The notes under the pieces were generated by a model, which worked only from the letters and a program-made list of their open reading frames with translations, did not search any database and was not told the DNA's origin. Position numbers and translations under genes: made by a program. A stretch of 64,000 nucleotides of DNA, taken from NCBI RefSeq assembly GCF_007625075.1, contig NZ_QMIE01000011.1, forward strand, positions 62,509 to 126,508. Reading direction: 5' to 3'. Positions 8,040 to 16,782 of the stretch are shown here, piece after piece (position 1 is the first letter of the stretch; the number at the start of each line of letters is the position of its first letter). The DNA is from Oceanidesulfovibrio indonesiensis. Lineage in GTDB: Bacteria; Desulfobacterota; Desulfovibrionia; Desulfovibrionales; Desulfovibrionaceae.

Positions 8040-10408
8040 GACTCCTTGTCGACGGGACCGGATCGGGCTGTCCTGGCCACGGGCAGCCGGATGTGGAAGC
8101 TGGCTCCGCCGGTCTCGTTGTTGTTCACGTAGACATCGCCGCCATACTCCTTGACGATGCCGTAGCTGATGGAAAGGCCAAGGCCGGTGCCCTTGCCCAC
8201 CTGCTTGGTGGTGAAGAAGGGCTCGAAAATCTTGGGGGCGATTTCCGCGGGCACGCCAACGCCTGTATCGCTGATGCGCGTGGTGACGAACTCCTGGTTG
8301 GCCAGCGTCTTCACGGTGATGCGTTTGGGCGGCAGGTTTTCCTCCTCGCCCCGTTTGCTGGCCAGGGCGTGGCGCTCTTCGATGGCGTCGCGGGCATTGA
8401 TGAGGAAATTGATGTAGACCTGCTCCATGCGGTTGGGTTCGCAGCGCACCGGCGGCAGCTTGTCCGCCAGCTCCCAGACCACCTCGATATCGCGGATCAC
8501 GAGTTGCTGGCTGAAGAACTCGAAGGAGCGCACGATGACCTCGTTGAGGTCCACGGTCTCCAGATCGGGATCGGCCTTGCGGCCGAACTCGCGCATGTGG
8601 CCGATGATTTTGTCGGCCCGCTCTATCTGCGCGTCGATCACGTGCACAAGCCTGTCGAGCAGGGCCTTCTCCGGCACCTCCCCGCGAACCAGCCGCCGGT
8701 TCACCAGGTCCACGCTGGTCTGGATCACGCTCAAGGGCTGGTTGATCTCGTGGGCCACGCCTGTGGCCATCTCGCCCAGTGTGGCCATCTTGCTCGCCTG
8801 GATGAGCTGCTGCTCGGCCTCCAGCCGGTTGGTTATGTCCGTGACTGTGACAAGGAATACGTTCTTGTCAAAGAAACTGGACGGCGAGACGTTGACCGAG
8901 ACGTAGAACTTGGCCCCGGACTTGCGGCGATGGCGGGCCTGATCCATGCCGCCGGCACGCAGCACGTCCGCGATGCTTTCGGCAAAGCCGTCCAGCTCGC
9001 TGTCTACGAAGAGGTCCAGGAAGGACATCTCGGTGAACTCGTTCTTGTCATAGCCGTAAGTGATCGCGGCGCCGCGGTTGCAGTCCAGAATGGAGAGGTC
9101 TTCATCGTCCAGCACGAAAACCGAGCTGGGGATGTTGTTGAAGATGTCGCAGTACTTCATCTCGGAGCGCTTGAGCTCGTACTCCAGCTCCTTGCGCTCG
9201 GTGATGTCCAGGCACATCTCCATGGCCGCCGCAACCTCGCCGTCCGGGCCGTACACCGGCGCCGTGCGCACTATCCAGTGGGCCTTGGAGCCGTCCTTGT
9301 AGCAGCCGCTCTCCTCCGTGGTCTGGGGCAGTCCGGTTTCGAACGTCTTGACCACCGGGCAGTCCGGGCACGGCTCGCTGCGATTCTTGTACGCCTTGTA
9401 GCAGTACTCCCCGGGCTGGGCCGAGAAGCGTTCCCCGAAGGCGCGGTTGTAGCGCAACAGCTCGAAGTTCCGATTCTGCACGGTGATGAAGCAGGGTACG
9501 CCTTCGAACAGGTCCTGGTAATGGTCCATCTGCCGGGCGAGCTGATCGTTCTTGGCGATGAGCTCGCGGCCCATATCGTGCACGGCTCCGGCGAGCTGAC
9601 CCATCTCGTCATCCGAGACGTTGGGCTCGGTGGGCGGCGTTTCCCCGCGCGAGAACACGGCTGCCGCCCTGGCAATGGCGTTGATGGGACGGTTGATGAG
9701 GAAATAGGTCAGGACCATGAGCCCGGCGCAGATGAGCAGGAAGAGGATGAGCGCCAGGTAGGCGGTGTGCGCCTTGAACTCCTGCTCGCCGTGAGCGTTG
9801 GGATCCATGATGAACGCGAGGTCGAGCACGCCGAGGATCTTTTCGTCCGGATCATGGAAGTGGCACGATGTACCTACCGAACAGCTCGGTTCGTTGGGGA
9901 TGGGCAGCACGAGGTTGAACAGCGCGCCGTCAATTCTGTTGTCACCCGAGGCTTTTACATTCGGCTCTTTGTAGACTTGCCGTTCCATGGGCGTCGGTGA
10001 TGCCGCATGGCAGCTCTGGCACAGAGAAGAGCTTTGGGGCTCCACGCTGCCGGTTCTGTTGCCGCTGTCGAACATAACGCGGCCTTTCTTGTCGATGACG
10101 CGCACGGCCTGGAGCTGGTCGAGTTGCGCCGTATTCTCCACGATGGCCTGGGTGCTTTCCCGGGCGTTGAGCAGCATGGCGTGATCCAGGCCCAGCAGGA
10201 TAGTGTCGCCGATCTTCTCGGCGCTGTCGATGAACTGGCTGTGGGTGAAGCGCGCCTGGTATTCGATATGGTAGACCGACCACACGAAGATGGTCACAAA
10301 GACCACCGCCGCGATGGGGATGACGATCTTCCAGATGAGGCGGCGGCGGATGGCCTGCATGGCCTTGCACACGAATGAGGGCGTGGCGCCAGATACGGCT
10401 CGGCTCAT
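8036..10408 (-). CDS. Membrane PAS histidine kinase with periplasmic c-type heme motif
   Basis: A 790-residue sensor kinase. Transmembrane helices at about residues 26-46 and 216-238 enclose a periplasmic domain with a canonical heme-attachment site CQSCH (residues 130-134) and a second Cys-rich spot ending in SCH (C176, C182-H183) that does not fit CxxCH. HAMP follows (about 239-290), then two PAS domains (about 300-405 and 415-530). The first PAS contains extra cysteines ([15 protein letters not shown]). The HisKA box has the phospho-acceptor His553 in GVAHEINQP. The HATPase domain shows [15 protein letters not shown] and GTGLGLSI. Its start overlaps the stop of the upstream gene (ATGA). 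The periplasmic heme suggests redox or gas/sulfide sensing, by analogy with other heme-c sensors. Confidence 0.88.
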   Translation of the reverse strand: MSRAVSGATPSFVCKAMQAIRRRLIWKIVIPIAAVVFVTIFVWSVYHIEYQARFTHSQFIDSAEKIGDTILLGLDHAMLLNARESTQAIVENTAQLDQLQAVRVIDKKGRVMFDSGNRTGSVEPQSSSLCQSCHAASPTPMERQVYKEPNVKASGDNRIDGALFNLVLPIPNEPSCSVGTSCHFHDPDEKILGVLDLAFIMDPNAHGEQEFKAHTAYLALILFLLICAGLMVLTYFLINRPINAIARAAAVFSRGETPPTEPNVSDDEMGQLAGAVHDMGRELIAKNDQLARQMDHYQDLFEGVPCFITVQNRNFELLRYNRAFGERFSAQPGEYCYKAYKNRSEPCPDCPVVKTFETGLPQTTEESGCYKDGSKAHWIVRTAPVYGPDGEVAAAMEMCLDITERKELEYELKRSEMKYCDIFNNIPSSVFVLDDEDLSILDCNRGAAITYGYDKNEFTEMSFLDLFVDSELDGFAESIADVLRAGGMDQARHRRKSGAKFYVSVNVSPSSFFDKNVFLVTVTDITNRLEAEQQLIQASKMATLGEMATGVAHEINQPLSVIQTSVDLVNRRLVRGEVPEKALLDRLVHVIDAQIERADKIIGHMREFGRKADPDLETVDLNEVIVRSFEFFSQQLVIRDIEVVWELADKLPPVRCEPNRMEQVYINFLINARDAIEERHALASKRGEEENLPPKRITVKTLANQEFVTTRISDTGVGVPAEIAPKIFEPFFTTKQVGKGTGLGLSISYGIVKEYGGDVYVNNNETGGASFHIRLPVARTARSGPVDKES

Positions 10409-12477
10409 GCTCTGTCCCCAACCTCGCGATACCTGGGCAGGAGTACTTCGACCACGCTCCCTTCCCCGGGCGTGGATTCCACGCGGATGGCGCCGCCGTG
10501 CTGCTCGATGATCTGGTTGGAGACGAACAGGCCGAGCCCCGTGCCCTGGGAGCCTTTGGAGGAGAAGAACAGGGTGAACATCTTGTCGATGACTTCCTGA
10601 TCCATGCCCTGGCCATTGTCCTCGATGCTGAAACGCACGGCCGGTTCGCCGCGCAGCTCGGCCGGTCCGGCGCGCAGCACTATCTCATGGTCCGCCTTGG
10701 GATCGTCTGCGCAGGCGTCCACGGCGTTTTCCAGGAAGTTGACCATGGCCGACGTCATGGCGGTCTCGTCCATGGGCAGGGTGTCCAGGCCGCCGGCGAC
10801 ATCCAGACGCATGGCCACGTCGCGTTCCCGCGCCTTGGGCTCCACGATCCCCTGAAGATCTTCGATAAACGTCGCGACATCCACGTCGTGCAGTTCAGGT
10901 TCGCGGGACTTGGCGTAATACAGAATATCGAGGACCATCTTGCGGATGCGGTGGATCTTGTCGCGCACCACGCTCCAGCCCTGGCGGACCTTTTCCGGGT
11001 CGTCCCGGCGCAGGCCGGCGTCCACCTTGAAGACACCGCCGTCCAGGGAGGTGAGCAGGCCTTTGACCCCATGGGACATGGAGCCGAGCATGAGGCCGAG
11101 GGAGGCGAGGTGGTCCTGCAGGGCGCGAATCTGTGTAATGTCCGTAGCGATCTCCAGGGCCTGTACGACCTCGCCGTGTTCGTCGCGTATGGGCGCGGAC
11201 TGCACGAGCACGTTGCGTGGGTCGCCGTTTCTGGCGATCACTACGGTCTCGGTCTGATGGGAGCCGCCATCCAGGAAAGTCTCCTGGGCGATACACTCCT
11301 TGCACGGCTCGTCGCGCTTGTGCAGAGCGTCGTAGCAGCAGCCGAGCTCGCGACCGGCGAACTCACGCCGGTAGAGCCGGTTGGCCTCCACGATGTTGTG
11401 CTCACGGTTCACCACGGCGATGTAGCATGGCACGGCGTCGAACAGCCGCTGAAACTTCTCCTGGGCGGCGCGGGCCGCCTCCTGCAGCCTGGAGACCTCG
11501 GAGATGTCCACGGACAGTTCGATGACGAGTTCGACTTCATTGTCGTTGTTGAAAATAGGCGCGGTGTGCACGAGCACGGGAACGGGCTTGCCGTTCTTGT
11601 CGCGCAATGCCTCGCGGCTGCGCCGGCCCTTGCCCTGCTCCACTGTGGTCGCCACCGGGCAGGCGTTGCCGCTGCCCTCGCGGTCAAAATACGCTTCCCA
11701 ACTGCTGTGGCCTGTGAGGTCGCCGATGCGTTCCGCGTAGAGGTCGTTGACGGCCACGATCTCCAGATAGCGACTGTGTACGGCAATGAAGCAGGGAAGC
11801 TCATTGAAGTAGCCCGGTCCCACAAGCTCCCGGCGTTCTCCCGGGCCTGGAACATCGGGCGCTTCGGTCCTGGCCTCGGGTTCATCGAAAGCCTGGCAAA
11901 GGCTCTTCATGGCCGAGGACAGCCCTTCCACCACCTGGCCCACGGCGATCTGCCTTTCGAGCTCCACAAGGCGGGCGGACTTCTCCTTGACGATGCGCTC
12001 CAGGTTCTCGGTGTGCTCGCGAATCTGCCGGCGCATGGCGATGCGTTCGGAGGCGCGGCGCAGGGCGTTGACGAGCACCTCGTCGCGCACGGGCTTGGTG
12101 ATGAAATCGAGGGCCTCGTGCTGCAGGCTCTTGATGGCGAGGTCCATGTCACCATGGCCTGAAATCATGATCACTTCGATTTCGGGGTCGTGCGTCTTGA
12201 TGCGGCGCAATAGCTCCACGCCGTCGATACCGGGCATCTTGATGTCCGTGAGAACGATGTCCGGCTTGAACGTATCGAGCTCTTCCAGGGCGATCTCGCC
12301 GTTTCTGGCGGAGCTGACTTCGTAGCCGAGGTCTTCGACGGAAAGGGAAAGGATTTCGCGGATCGCTTCGTCGTCGTCCACGATGAGAACACGTCTGGCC
12401 TGCAGGCTTTCGCGCTGCTCGGGCCTGGAGATGTCTTCCTGGTCTCGGTTCGGATGGGACAAAGAGGTCTCGGGCAT
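10405..12477 (-). CDS. Receiver-PAS-PAS-histidine kinase fusion
   Basis: A 690-residue cytoplasmic hybrid protein with the receiver at the N-terminus. VLIVDDDE and the phospho-acceptor Asp78 in VLTDIKMPG mark the receiver (about residues 28-145). A coiled-coil follows, then two PAS-like domains (about 220-330 and 345-455), the second with CYDALHKRDEPCKEC, a cysteine pattern shared with the neighbouring kinase. The kinase core has an unusual H-box, GSMSHGVKGLLTSL with His469, instead of the usual HE-N pattern. The ATPase domain carries NFLENAVDAC, DNGQGMD and GTGLGLF. The start at 12477 is preceded by AAGGA; a longer frame to 12537 is less likely. No transmembrane segment. It is likely the downstream partner of the membrane kinase with which it overlaps. 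Confidence 0.85.
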   Translation of the reverse strand: MPETSLSHPNRDQEDISRPEQRESLQARRVLIVDDDEAIREILSLSVEDLGYEVSSARNGEIALEELDTFKPDIVLTDIKMPGIDGVELLRRIKTHDPEIEVIMISGHGDMDLAIKSLQHEALDFITKPVRDEVLVNALRRASERIAMRRQIREHTENLERIVKEKSARLVELERQIAVGQVVEGLSSAMKSLCQAFDEPEARTEAPDVPGPGERRELVGPGYFNELPCFIAVHSRYLEIVAVNDLYAERIGDLTGHSSWEAYFDREGSGNACPVATTVEQGKGRRSREALRDKNGKPVPVLVHTAPIFNNDNEVELVIELSVDISEVSRLQEAARAAQEKFQRLFDAVPCYIAVVNREHNIVEANRLYRREFAGRELGCCYDALHKRDEPCKECIAQETFLDGGSHQTETVVIARNGDPRNVLVQSAPIRDEHGEVVQALEIATDITQIRALQDHLASLGLMLGSMSHGVKGLLTSLDGGVFKVDAGLRRDDPEKVRQGWSVVRDKIHRIRKMVLDILYYAKSREPELHDVDVATFIEDLQGIVEPKARERDVAMRLDVAGGLDTLPMDETAMTSAMVNFLENAVDACADDPKADHEIVLRAGPAELRGEPAVRFSIEDNGQGMDQEVIDKMFTLFFSSKGSQGTGLGLFVSNQIIEQHGGAIRVESTPGEGSVVEVLLPRYREVGDRA

Positions 12478-12563
12478 GCCGTTTCGATTCCTTGCAAAAA
12501 GGCCTCGGAGTTGTGAAAAAGGCGCGCGCCAGCCCACTCAGGACCGACGCGCGCCGTATTGCG

Positions 12564-12932
12564 TTATTCGGTCACGCTCTCACCGAGCATCTCCTTGATG
12601 AGGCGCAGCACCTTGACGGACTCCACGGGCTTGGAGACCACCGGAACGCTCTTGCTGATCGCCGGCGGACGGGGCCCCACGCCGCTGATGACGATGACCG
12701 GGATGTCGGCCAGGGAGGGTTCCTGGCGCAGCTTCACGTAGAACATGGTGCCGCCGCGGCCGGGCATGTCCATGTCCAGGGTTATGAGATCGGGGTTGTG
12801 CATCTGGGCCATGGATATTCCTTCCACGCCGTCTTTGGCGGTAAAGGTCCGGTAGCCCTCTTCCTTGAGCAAATCCTCCATGTACGAGAGGATTTCGGGA
12901 TCGTCGTCGATGATGAGTATCTTCTTGGCCAT
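12564..12932 (-). CDS. CheY-like response regulator
   Basis: A 122-residue single receiver domain. ILIIDDDPEI forms the acidic pocket, LITLDMDMPG carries the phospho-acceptor Asp54, and VVSKPVESVKVLRLI has the conserved Lys. There is no output domain. It is one of several phospho-relay parts of the sqr operon and sits between DUF1641 and the receiver-kinase fusion. It may accept or shuttle phosphate between the two kinases downstream. Compared with typical receivers the 80s loop is GVGPRPPAI, longer than usual. Confidence 0.85.
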   Translation of the reverse strand: MAKKILIIDDDPEILSYMEDLLKEEGYRTFTAKDGVEGISMAQMHNPDLITLDMDMPGRGGTMFYVKLRQEPSLADIPVIVISGVGPRPPAISKSVPVVSKPVESVKVLRLIKEMLGESVTE

Positions 12933-13001
12933 ATGATTCCTCGTTCACGTATGGTTTCCGGTCGCGCCGCGCAGCACAGCCGGCGGTACCCTTTGACCGG
13001 G

Positions 13002-13661
13002 CTACTGGTCCTTGATCTTGCCCAGGGCCTTGGTGAGCTGGAGGGCGACCCCGACTCCCTGGCGGACCTCCGGGTCGCGCAGGGCGGAGATCATCCCGGC
13101 CATGCCCACGGGCTTGGCCTCTTCCAGCTGGACGCCCGCTGGGACGTCTGCGAGCTTTCCGAGGAACTCCACAAGCTCGGGACTCGACATCTTCTTGAGC
13201 AGGCCGAGCATAGCCACGAAGTTGTCGCCCATGGCCTCGATATCCTCGGGACCGTATTCTTTGGCGATTTTTGCACGCACTTCGAGCATGGCTGCGTAGG
13301 TGCGGAACACGCCGCGCTGCTCAAGCCGGCCGAGTTCATAGATGCCGTGGTTCACGGCGCCCTTCAGCAGCGGCTCAACGGTATGGAAGAGCTCGATGAA
13401 GTTTTCGAGCTGGTCGAGGGCGAAGGCGATGTTGTTCATGTTGCGCATGAAGCGCTTGAGCAGGTGGAAGGAGTCTTCCAGCTGGAAGCCCGTCTCCACT
13501 TCGCCCAGTTCGCGCAGCATGATCTGGAACGACTGCTTCATGAGCGGGCTCAAGTCTTCCTTGAGCTCCTCGATGCCTTCGCGGGCCTTTCGCATCTCCA
13601 TCAGCTCGGCCTCGATGGCCTCGAGCTTCTCGAGAATCAATTTGTTTTCGCTGTCTGCCAT
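13002..13661 (-). CDS. DUF1641 domain protein, partner of SQR
   Basis: A 219-residue, highly charged helical protein of the DUF1641 type. N-terminal coiled-coil-like repeats (NKLILEKLEAIEAELMEMRK) are followed by the family region of about 40 residues near VGMAGMISALRDPEVRQGVGVALQLTKALG. DUF1641 proteins are often encoded next to sulfide:quinone or other flavin oxidoreductases, and their molecular role is not established. It lies 12 bp downstream of sqr on the same strand, which indicates co-expression and probably functional coupling at the membrane. No signal peptide or transmembrane segment is visible. Confidence 0.82.
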   Translation of the reverse strand: MADSENKLILEKLEAIEAELMEMRKAREGIEELKEDLSPLMKQSFQIMLRELGEVETGFQLEDSFHLLKRFMRNMNNIAFALDQLENFIELFHTVEPLLKGAVNHGIYELGRLEQRGVFRTYAAMLEVRAKIAKEYGPEDIEAMGDNFVAMLGLLKKMSSPELVEFLGKLADVPAGVQLEEAKPVGMAGMISALRDPEVRQGVGVALQLTKALGKIKDQ

Positions 13662-13673
13662 GAATGATCCCCC

Positions 13674-14915
13674 TTACAGGCTGCAGGCGCCCATGCGCTT
13701 TTTGCCGGCCATGAACATCTGGGGCTCGAGGGGCAGTTCTTTGCCTTTGAGCATCTGGTTGAAGTAAACCCACTTGAACATCATCTTGCCCCAGTAGTTC
13801 AGGTAGGTTTCCTCGAGCAGGGACATGGGACCTACGCCGGGGAAGGGATACTTACCGGGCAGGGGCTCGATCTTGTAGTTGAAGTCGATGAGGATGGCCT
13901 TCTCGTAGCCGGAAACGATGAAGCAGGTGGAGTGGCCGTCGAAGTCCGGACGGGGAGCCAGGCCCTCGATCTCGCGCACGAGGTTCTCCACCACGATGTC
14001 GGCCTCGTAGTGCGCCACGCTGCCGGCTTTGGAGGTGGGCACGTTGGTGGCGTCGCCGATGATGTACATGTTCTCGTATTTGGTGGACTTCAGCGTGTGG
14101 TGGTCTGTCTCCATGTAGCCCATCACGTCGCCGATCTCGCAGTCCTCGATGACCTTGGAGCCGAAGTTCGGCGGAATGGAGACGAGCAGATCGTAGTCCA
14201 CTTCCTCGCCCTTGTGGGACTCGATGACTTTCCGCTCGTGGTCCACGGAGCCGATCTCGAAGTTGGGCGTGATCTTGATGTTCTTCTCTTCGCAGAGCTT
14301 GCCGAGGATCTCCGCGGCCACAGGCTTGGTGAACGCGCCGGCCAGCGGAGTGACGAGCTCGATCTCGATGTTGCAGCGCACATCGTTGATCATGAAGAAC
14401 CAGTCTGCCAGGAACACGAACTCCAGCGGGGCCACCGGGCACTTGATGGGCATCTCGGCGATGTTCAGGACGAGCTTGCCCTTTTCGAAGTGCTTCAGCT
14501 TCTTCTGCAGATCCACCGCGCCCTCGGGGGTGTAGAAAGTCTGGATGTTCTTGCCCCAGCCTTCCTCCATGCCCTCGATCTCTTCCGGCGCCACGCGGCA
14601 GCCCGTGCCGACCACGATCCAGTCGTAATCGTAGGAACCGTTCTTGGTGGTCACCTTCTTGGTCTCGGGATCGATGTTCGTGATCTCGTCCTGCACGAAC
14701 TCCACGCCCTTGGGGATGAAGTCCATCTGCGGCTTGATGCAGTCGTTGATGTCGTAGATCTCGAACGGCACGAACAGCCAGCCGGCTTGGTAATGGTGCT
14801 GCCAGGTGCGATCGATAATCGTGATCTGCCACTCCTTGGGATCCAGCTTCTTGCGGATCTTCGTGGCAACCATGACGCCGCCTGCGCCGGCGCCCAGAAT
14901 CAGTAATTTCTTCAT
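13674..14915 (-). CDS. sqr: Sulfide:quinone oxidoreductase
   Basis: A 413-residue peripheral membrane flavoprotein that oxidises sulfide to sulfane sulfur or polysulfide and passes electrons to quinone. The FAD-binding LLILGAGAGGVMVATKI opens the protein. Three cysteines occupy the positions expected for SQR: Cys106 (GTGCRVAP), Cys159 (MPIKCPVAP) and Cys331 (HSTCFIVSG). MYIIGDATNVPTSKAG is the second FAD segment. The C-terminal amphipathic part fits quinone and membrane contact. The start at 14915 is preceded by GGAG; a frame extending to 15020 is excluded because the likely sigma-54 promoter lies inside it. The following genes (DUF1641 and signalling proteins) form an operon with it. In a sulfate reducer it may serve sulfide detoxification or sensing rather than growth on sulfide. 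Confidence 0.9.
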   Translation of the reverse strand: MKKLLILGAGAGGVMVATKIRKKLDPKEWQITIIDRTWQHHYQAGWLFVPFEIYDINDCIKPQMDFIPKGVEFVQDEITNIDPETKKVTTKNGSYDYDWIVVGTGCRVAPEEIEGMEEGWGKNIQTFYTPEGAVDLQKKLKHFEKGKLVLNIAEMPIKCPVAPLEFVFLADWFFMINDVRCNIEIELVTPLAGAFTKPVAAEILGKLCEEKNIKITPNFEIGSVDHERKVIESHKGEEVDYDLLVSIPPNFGSKVIEDCEIGDVMGYMETDHHTLKSTKYENMYIIGDATNVPTSKAGSVAHYEADIVVENLVREIEGLAPRPDFDGHSTCFIVSGYEKAILIDFNYKIEPLPGKYPFPGVGPMSLLEETYLNYWGKMMFKWVYFNQMLKGKELPLEPQMFMAGKKRMGACSL

Positions 14916-15000
14916 GACCGTGAGGACTCCTTGCAAATGGAGTGATTGGGAAGCGCCGCACCCCAACGCGGGGCGCGGAACCATACCTGTACAGTCATGA

Positions 15001-15019
15001 TTAAGCAGGGGCCGTGCCA
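15001..15019 (-). promoter_or_regulatory. Sigma-54 promoter (-24/-12) of sqr
   Basis: On the minus strand the sequence is TGGCACGGCCCCTGCTTAA. It matches the consensus TGGCACG-N4-TTGCW at all positions but one, with the GG and GC dinucleotides at correct spacing. Transcription would start near 14992, giving a leader of about 75 nt before the sqr ATG at 14915. The gene directly upstream encodes an NtrC-type activator. Confidence 0.8.
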
Positions 15020-15174
15020 CTTTGTGCGCAGATGCATATCTGTTTTCCTTTCAGTGGATTACAATAAACAACGCAACGAAGTACAAAGAGAGCTGGATGC
15101 AACAAGAGTTGACGCGGCAACAGCCCGGCGCGATGTCCGCCCGGCGACACCCTGAGCACGGTTGCCGACTGTCC

Positions 15175-15200
15175 AGAAATGTTGACACTGCAACATTTCT
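15175..15200. promoter_or_regulatory. Perfect palindrome, probable activator binding site for sqr
   Basis: AGAAATGTTG, a 6-bp spacer (ACACTG) and CAACATTTCT form a perfect 10+10 inverted repeat. It lies about 180 bp upstream of the predicted sqr transcription start, the usual distance for an NtrC-type upstream activating sequence. It is just downstream of the activator gene (ending at 15269). It could alternatively act as a weak stem-loop at the end of that gene, but no T-run follows in that direction. Confidence 0.65.
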
Positions 15201-15268
15201 TGCTCCGCAGGGCGCACGAAAAGAACAGGCATGAAACAACTCTGCATCGCGGTTCGGGTTCAATCGCG

Positions 15269-16756
15269 CTAGGACTTGCGCGTGGTGTTGAGGCGGCGGT
15301 TGAGGGCCTGGCGGGAGATGCCGAGCAGACGCGCCGCGGCGCTCTGATTGCCGTCGCAGCGGCGCATGGCTTCCTCGATCACCCGTTCCTGAGCCTCCCT
15401 CAACGTGGGAAACCCTTCCCCGAGGGACAGGTCGCGGCCGAGATTGACGCCGGACGCACCGTTGCCATTTGCGGTCGCACCGCCGGTGGATGCGACGGAC
15501 AAAGGCGTCTCCTGCTGGAAATGCATCCATTCCAGCACGGCCTTATCATCCAGAACACGGCGTACCGTACTGTCTGCTTCTTCCTGGGTTTCAGCGCGCT
15601 GCACAGCCAGGGCGTTGTAGAGCATGGACTCCAGCTCGCGCACATTGCCCGGGAAATGGTGCTGCGCCAGCAAAGCCAGGAAATCCGGAGTGATGCGCGG
15701 CTGAGCCATGCCCAACTCCGCGGCGGCGCGCTTCAGAAAATGGCGCACCAGAATCGGGATGTCCTGCGGGCGCTCCCGAAGCGGCGGAATCTGCACCAGG
15801 TGGGTGCGCAGCCTGAAGAACAGATCACGCCGGAAACATGCCGGGTCCATGAGCTCGGGCAGGGTCTTGTTGGTGGCGGCGATGATACGGGCGCGCAGAG
15901 GCCGCGACTTGTCCGAGCCGAGCGGGTAGTATTCCTTCTCCTGGATCAGCCGCAGCAACTTGAGCTGGGAAGCGAATGAAAGATCGCCGATCTCATCCAG
16001 AAAGAGGCTGCCGCCCGCTGCGGCGTCCACCAGACCGGTGCGGGAGCCTTGGGCGTTGGTGTACGCCCCCTTTTCGTGCCCGAAGAGGGTGTCCGCGAAG
16101 AACACGTCGTCCAGGCCCGCGGCGTTGAGCGCCACGAAACGGCCCGACCGGCCGCTCATGGTGTGGATGGCGCGAGCGGCCAACTCCTTGCCCACTCCGG
16201 TCTCGCCCAGAATAAGCGCCGGCGCCTCGGTGACGGCGAAAGCCTTGAGACGCTTGCGCACCTCCTGCATGGCCGGATCGGCGATGACGAGGCCGTCGCC
16301 GTCCCACTCCGAGTCTTCCGTGTCCGGTGCATTGCCCCCGGGAATCCCGGCTTCGGATTCCGCATCCACGGCGGCCTGGTTCAGGGCGTTGTCCACGGCC
16401 TCCAGCAACCGCTGCCTGTCCACAGGCTTGAGCAGAAAATTGAGGGCTCCGGCCCGCATGCAGCGCACGGCCGTTTCCACCTCGTTGTGGCCGGTGACCA
16501 CGATGGAGGGCAGCGACGGCTGGACGCGGCGGATGACTTCCAGCAACTCCTCGCCGGAGACATGGGGCATGCATAGATCGAGCACGACCAGGGAAAACTC
16601 CTGATTCTCCAGCATGGCCGGCGCTTCCCGGCTGTCCTGGCAGCGCACGGTGTTCGTGTATCCATGGTATCGCAAGTTGAGATCATAACTTCGCAACGCC
16701 TGTTCTTCGTCGTCCACGAGAAGAATCGGCGCAGCGGGATTAGTGACGTGAGCCAT
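15269..16756 (-). CDS. NtrC-type sigma-54-dependent response regulator
   Basis: A 495-residue activator with three domains. The receiver (about 1-125) has LLVDDEE, phospho-acceptor Asp60 in VVLDLCMP and LLKPVDRQ. The AAA+ domain (about 155-400) has Walker A GETGVGKE at 184-191, Walker B SLFLDEIGDL, and the sigma-54 contact loop in variant form GAYTNA (about 230-235) instead of GAFTGA. A C-terminal Fis-type helix-turn-helix (NQSAAARLLGISRQALNRRL) binds DNA. It is preceded by GGAG and lies 26 bp downstream of its cognate kinase gene. It is followed by the sqr control region with a sigma-54 promoter and palindrome. The obvious inference is that this pair switches on the sqr operon. Confidence 0.9.
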   Translation of the reverse strand: MAHVTNPAAPILLVDDEEQALRSYDLNLRYHGYTNTVRCQDSREAPAMLENQEFSLVVLDLCMPHVSGEELLEVIRRVQPSLPSIVVTGHNEVETAVRCMRAGALNFLLKPVDRQRLLEAVDNALNQAAVDAESEAGIPGGNAPDTEDSEWDGDGLVIADPAMQEVRKRLKAFAVTEAPALILGETGVGKELAARAIHTMSGRSGRFVALNAAGLDDVFFADTLFGHEKGAYTNAQGSRTGLVDAAAGGSLFLDEIGDLSFASQLKLLRLIQEKEYYPLGSDKSRPLRARIIAATNKTLPELMDPACFRRDLFFRLRTHLVQIPPLRERPQDIPILVRHFLKRAAAELGMAQPRITPDFLALLAQHHFPGNVRELESMLYNALAVQRAETQEEADSTVRRVLDDKAVLEWMHFQQETPLSVASTGGATANGNGASGVNLGRDLSLGEGFPTLREAQERVIEEAMRRCDGNQSAAARLLGISRQALNRRLNTTRKS

Positions 16757-16782
16757 GTGTGGCGCTCCGTAAGACTCGAGAC

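Noticed and set aside
8027-12162. Long plus-strand reading frames opposite the two sqr-operon kinases
   Set aside because: They mirror the minus-strand kinases in GC-rich DNA and carry runs of Val, His, Gly, Leu and Asp with no domain. The minus-strand proteins have clear PAS and kinase motifs.
12492-13667. Plus-strand reading frame of about 390 codons opposite DUF1641 and the response regulators
   Set aside because: It is antisense to recognised genes and has a low-complexity His/Leu/Gly composition.
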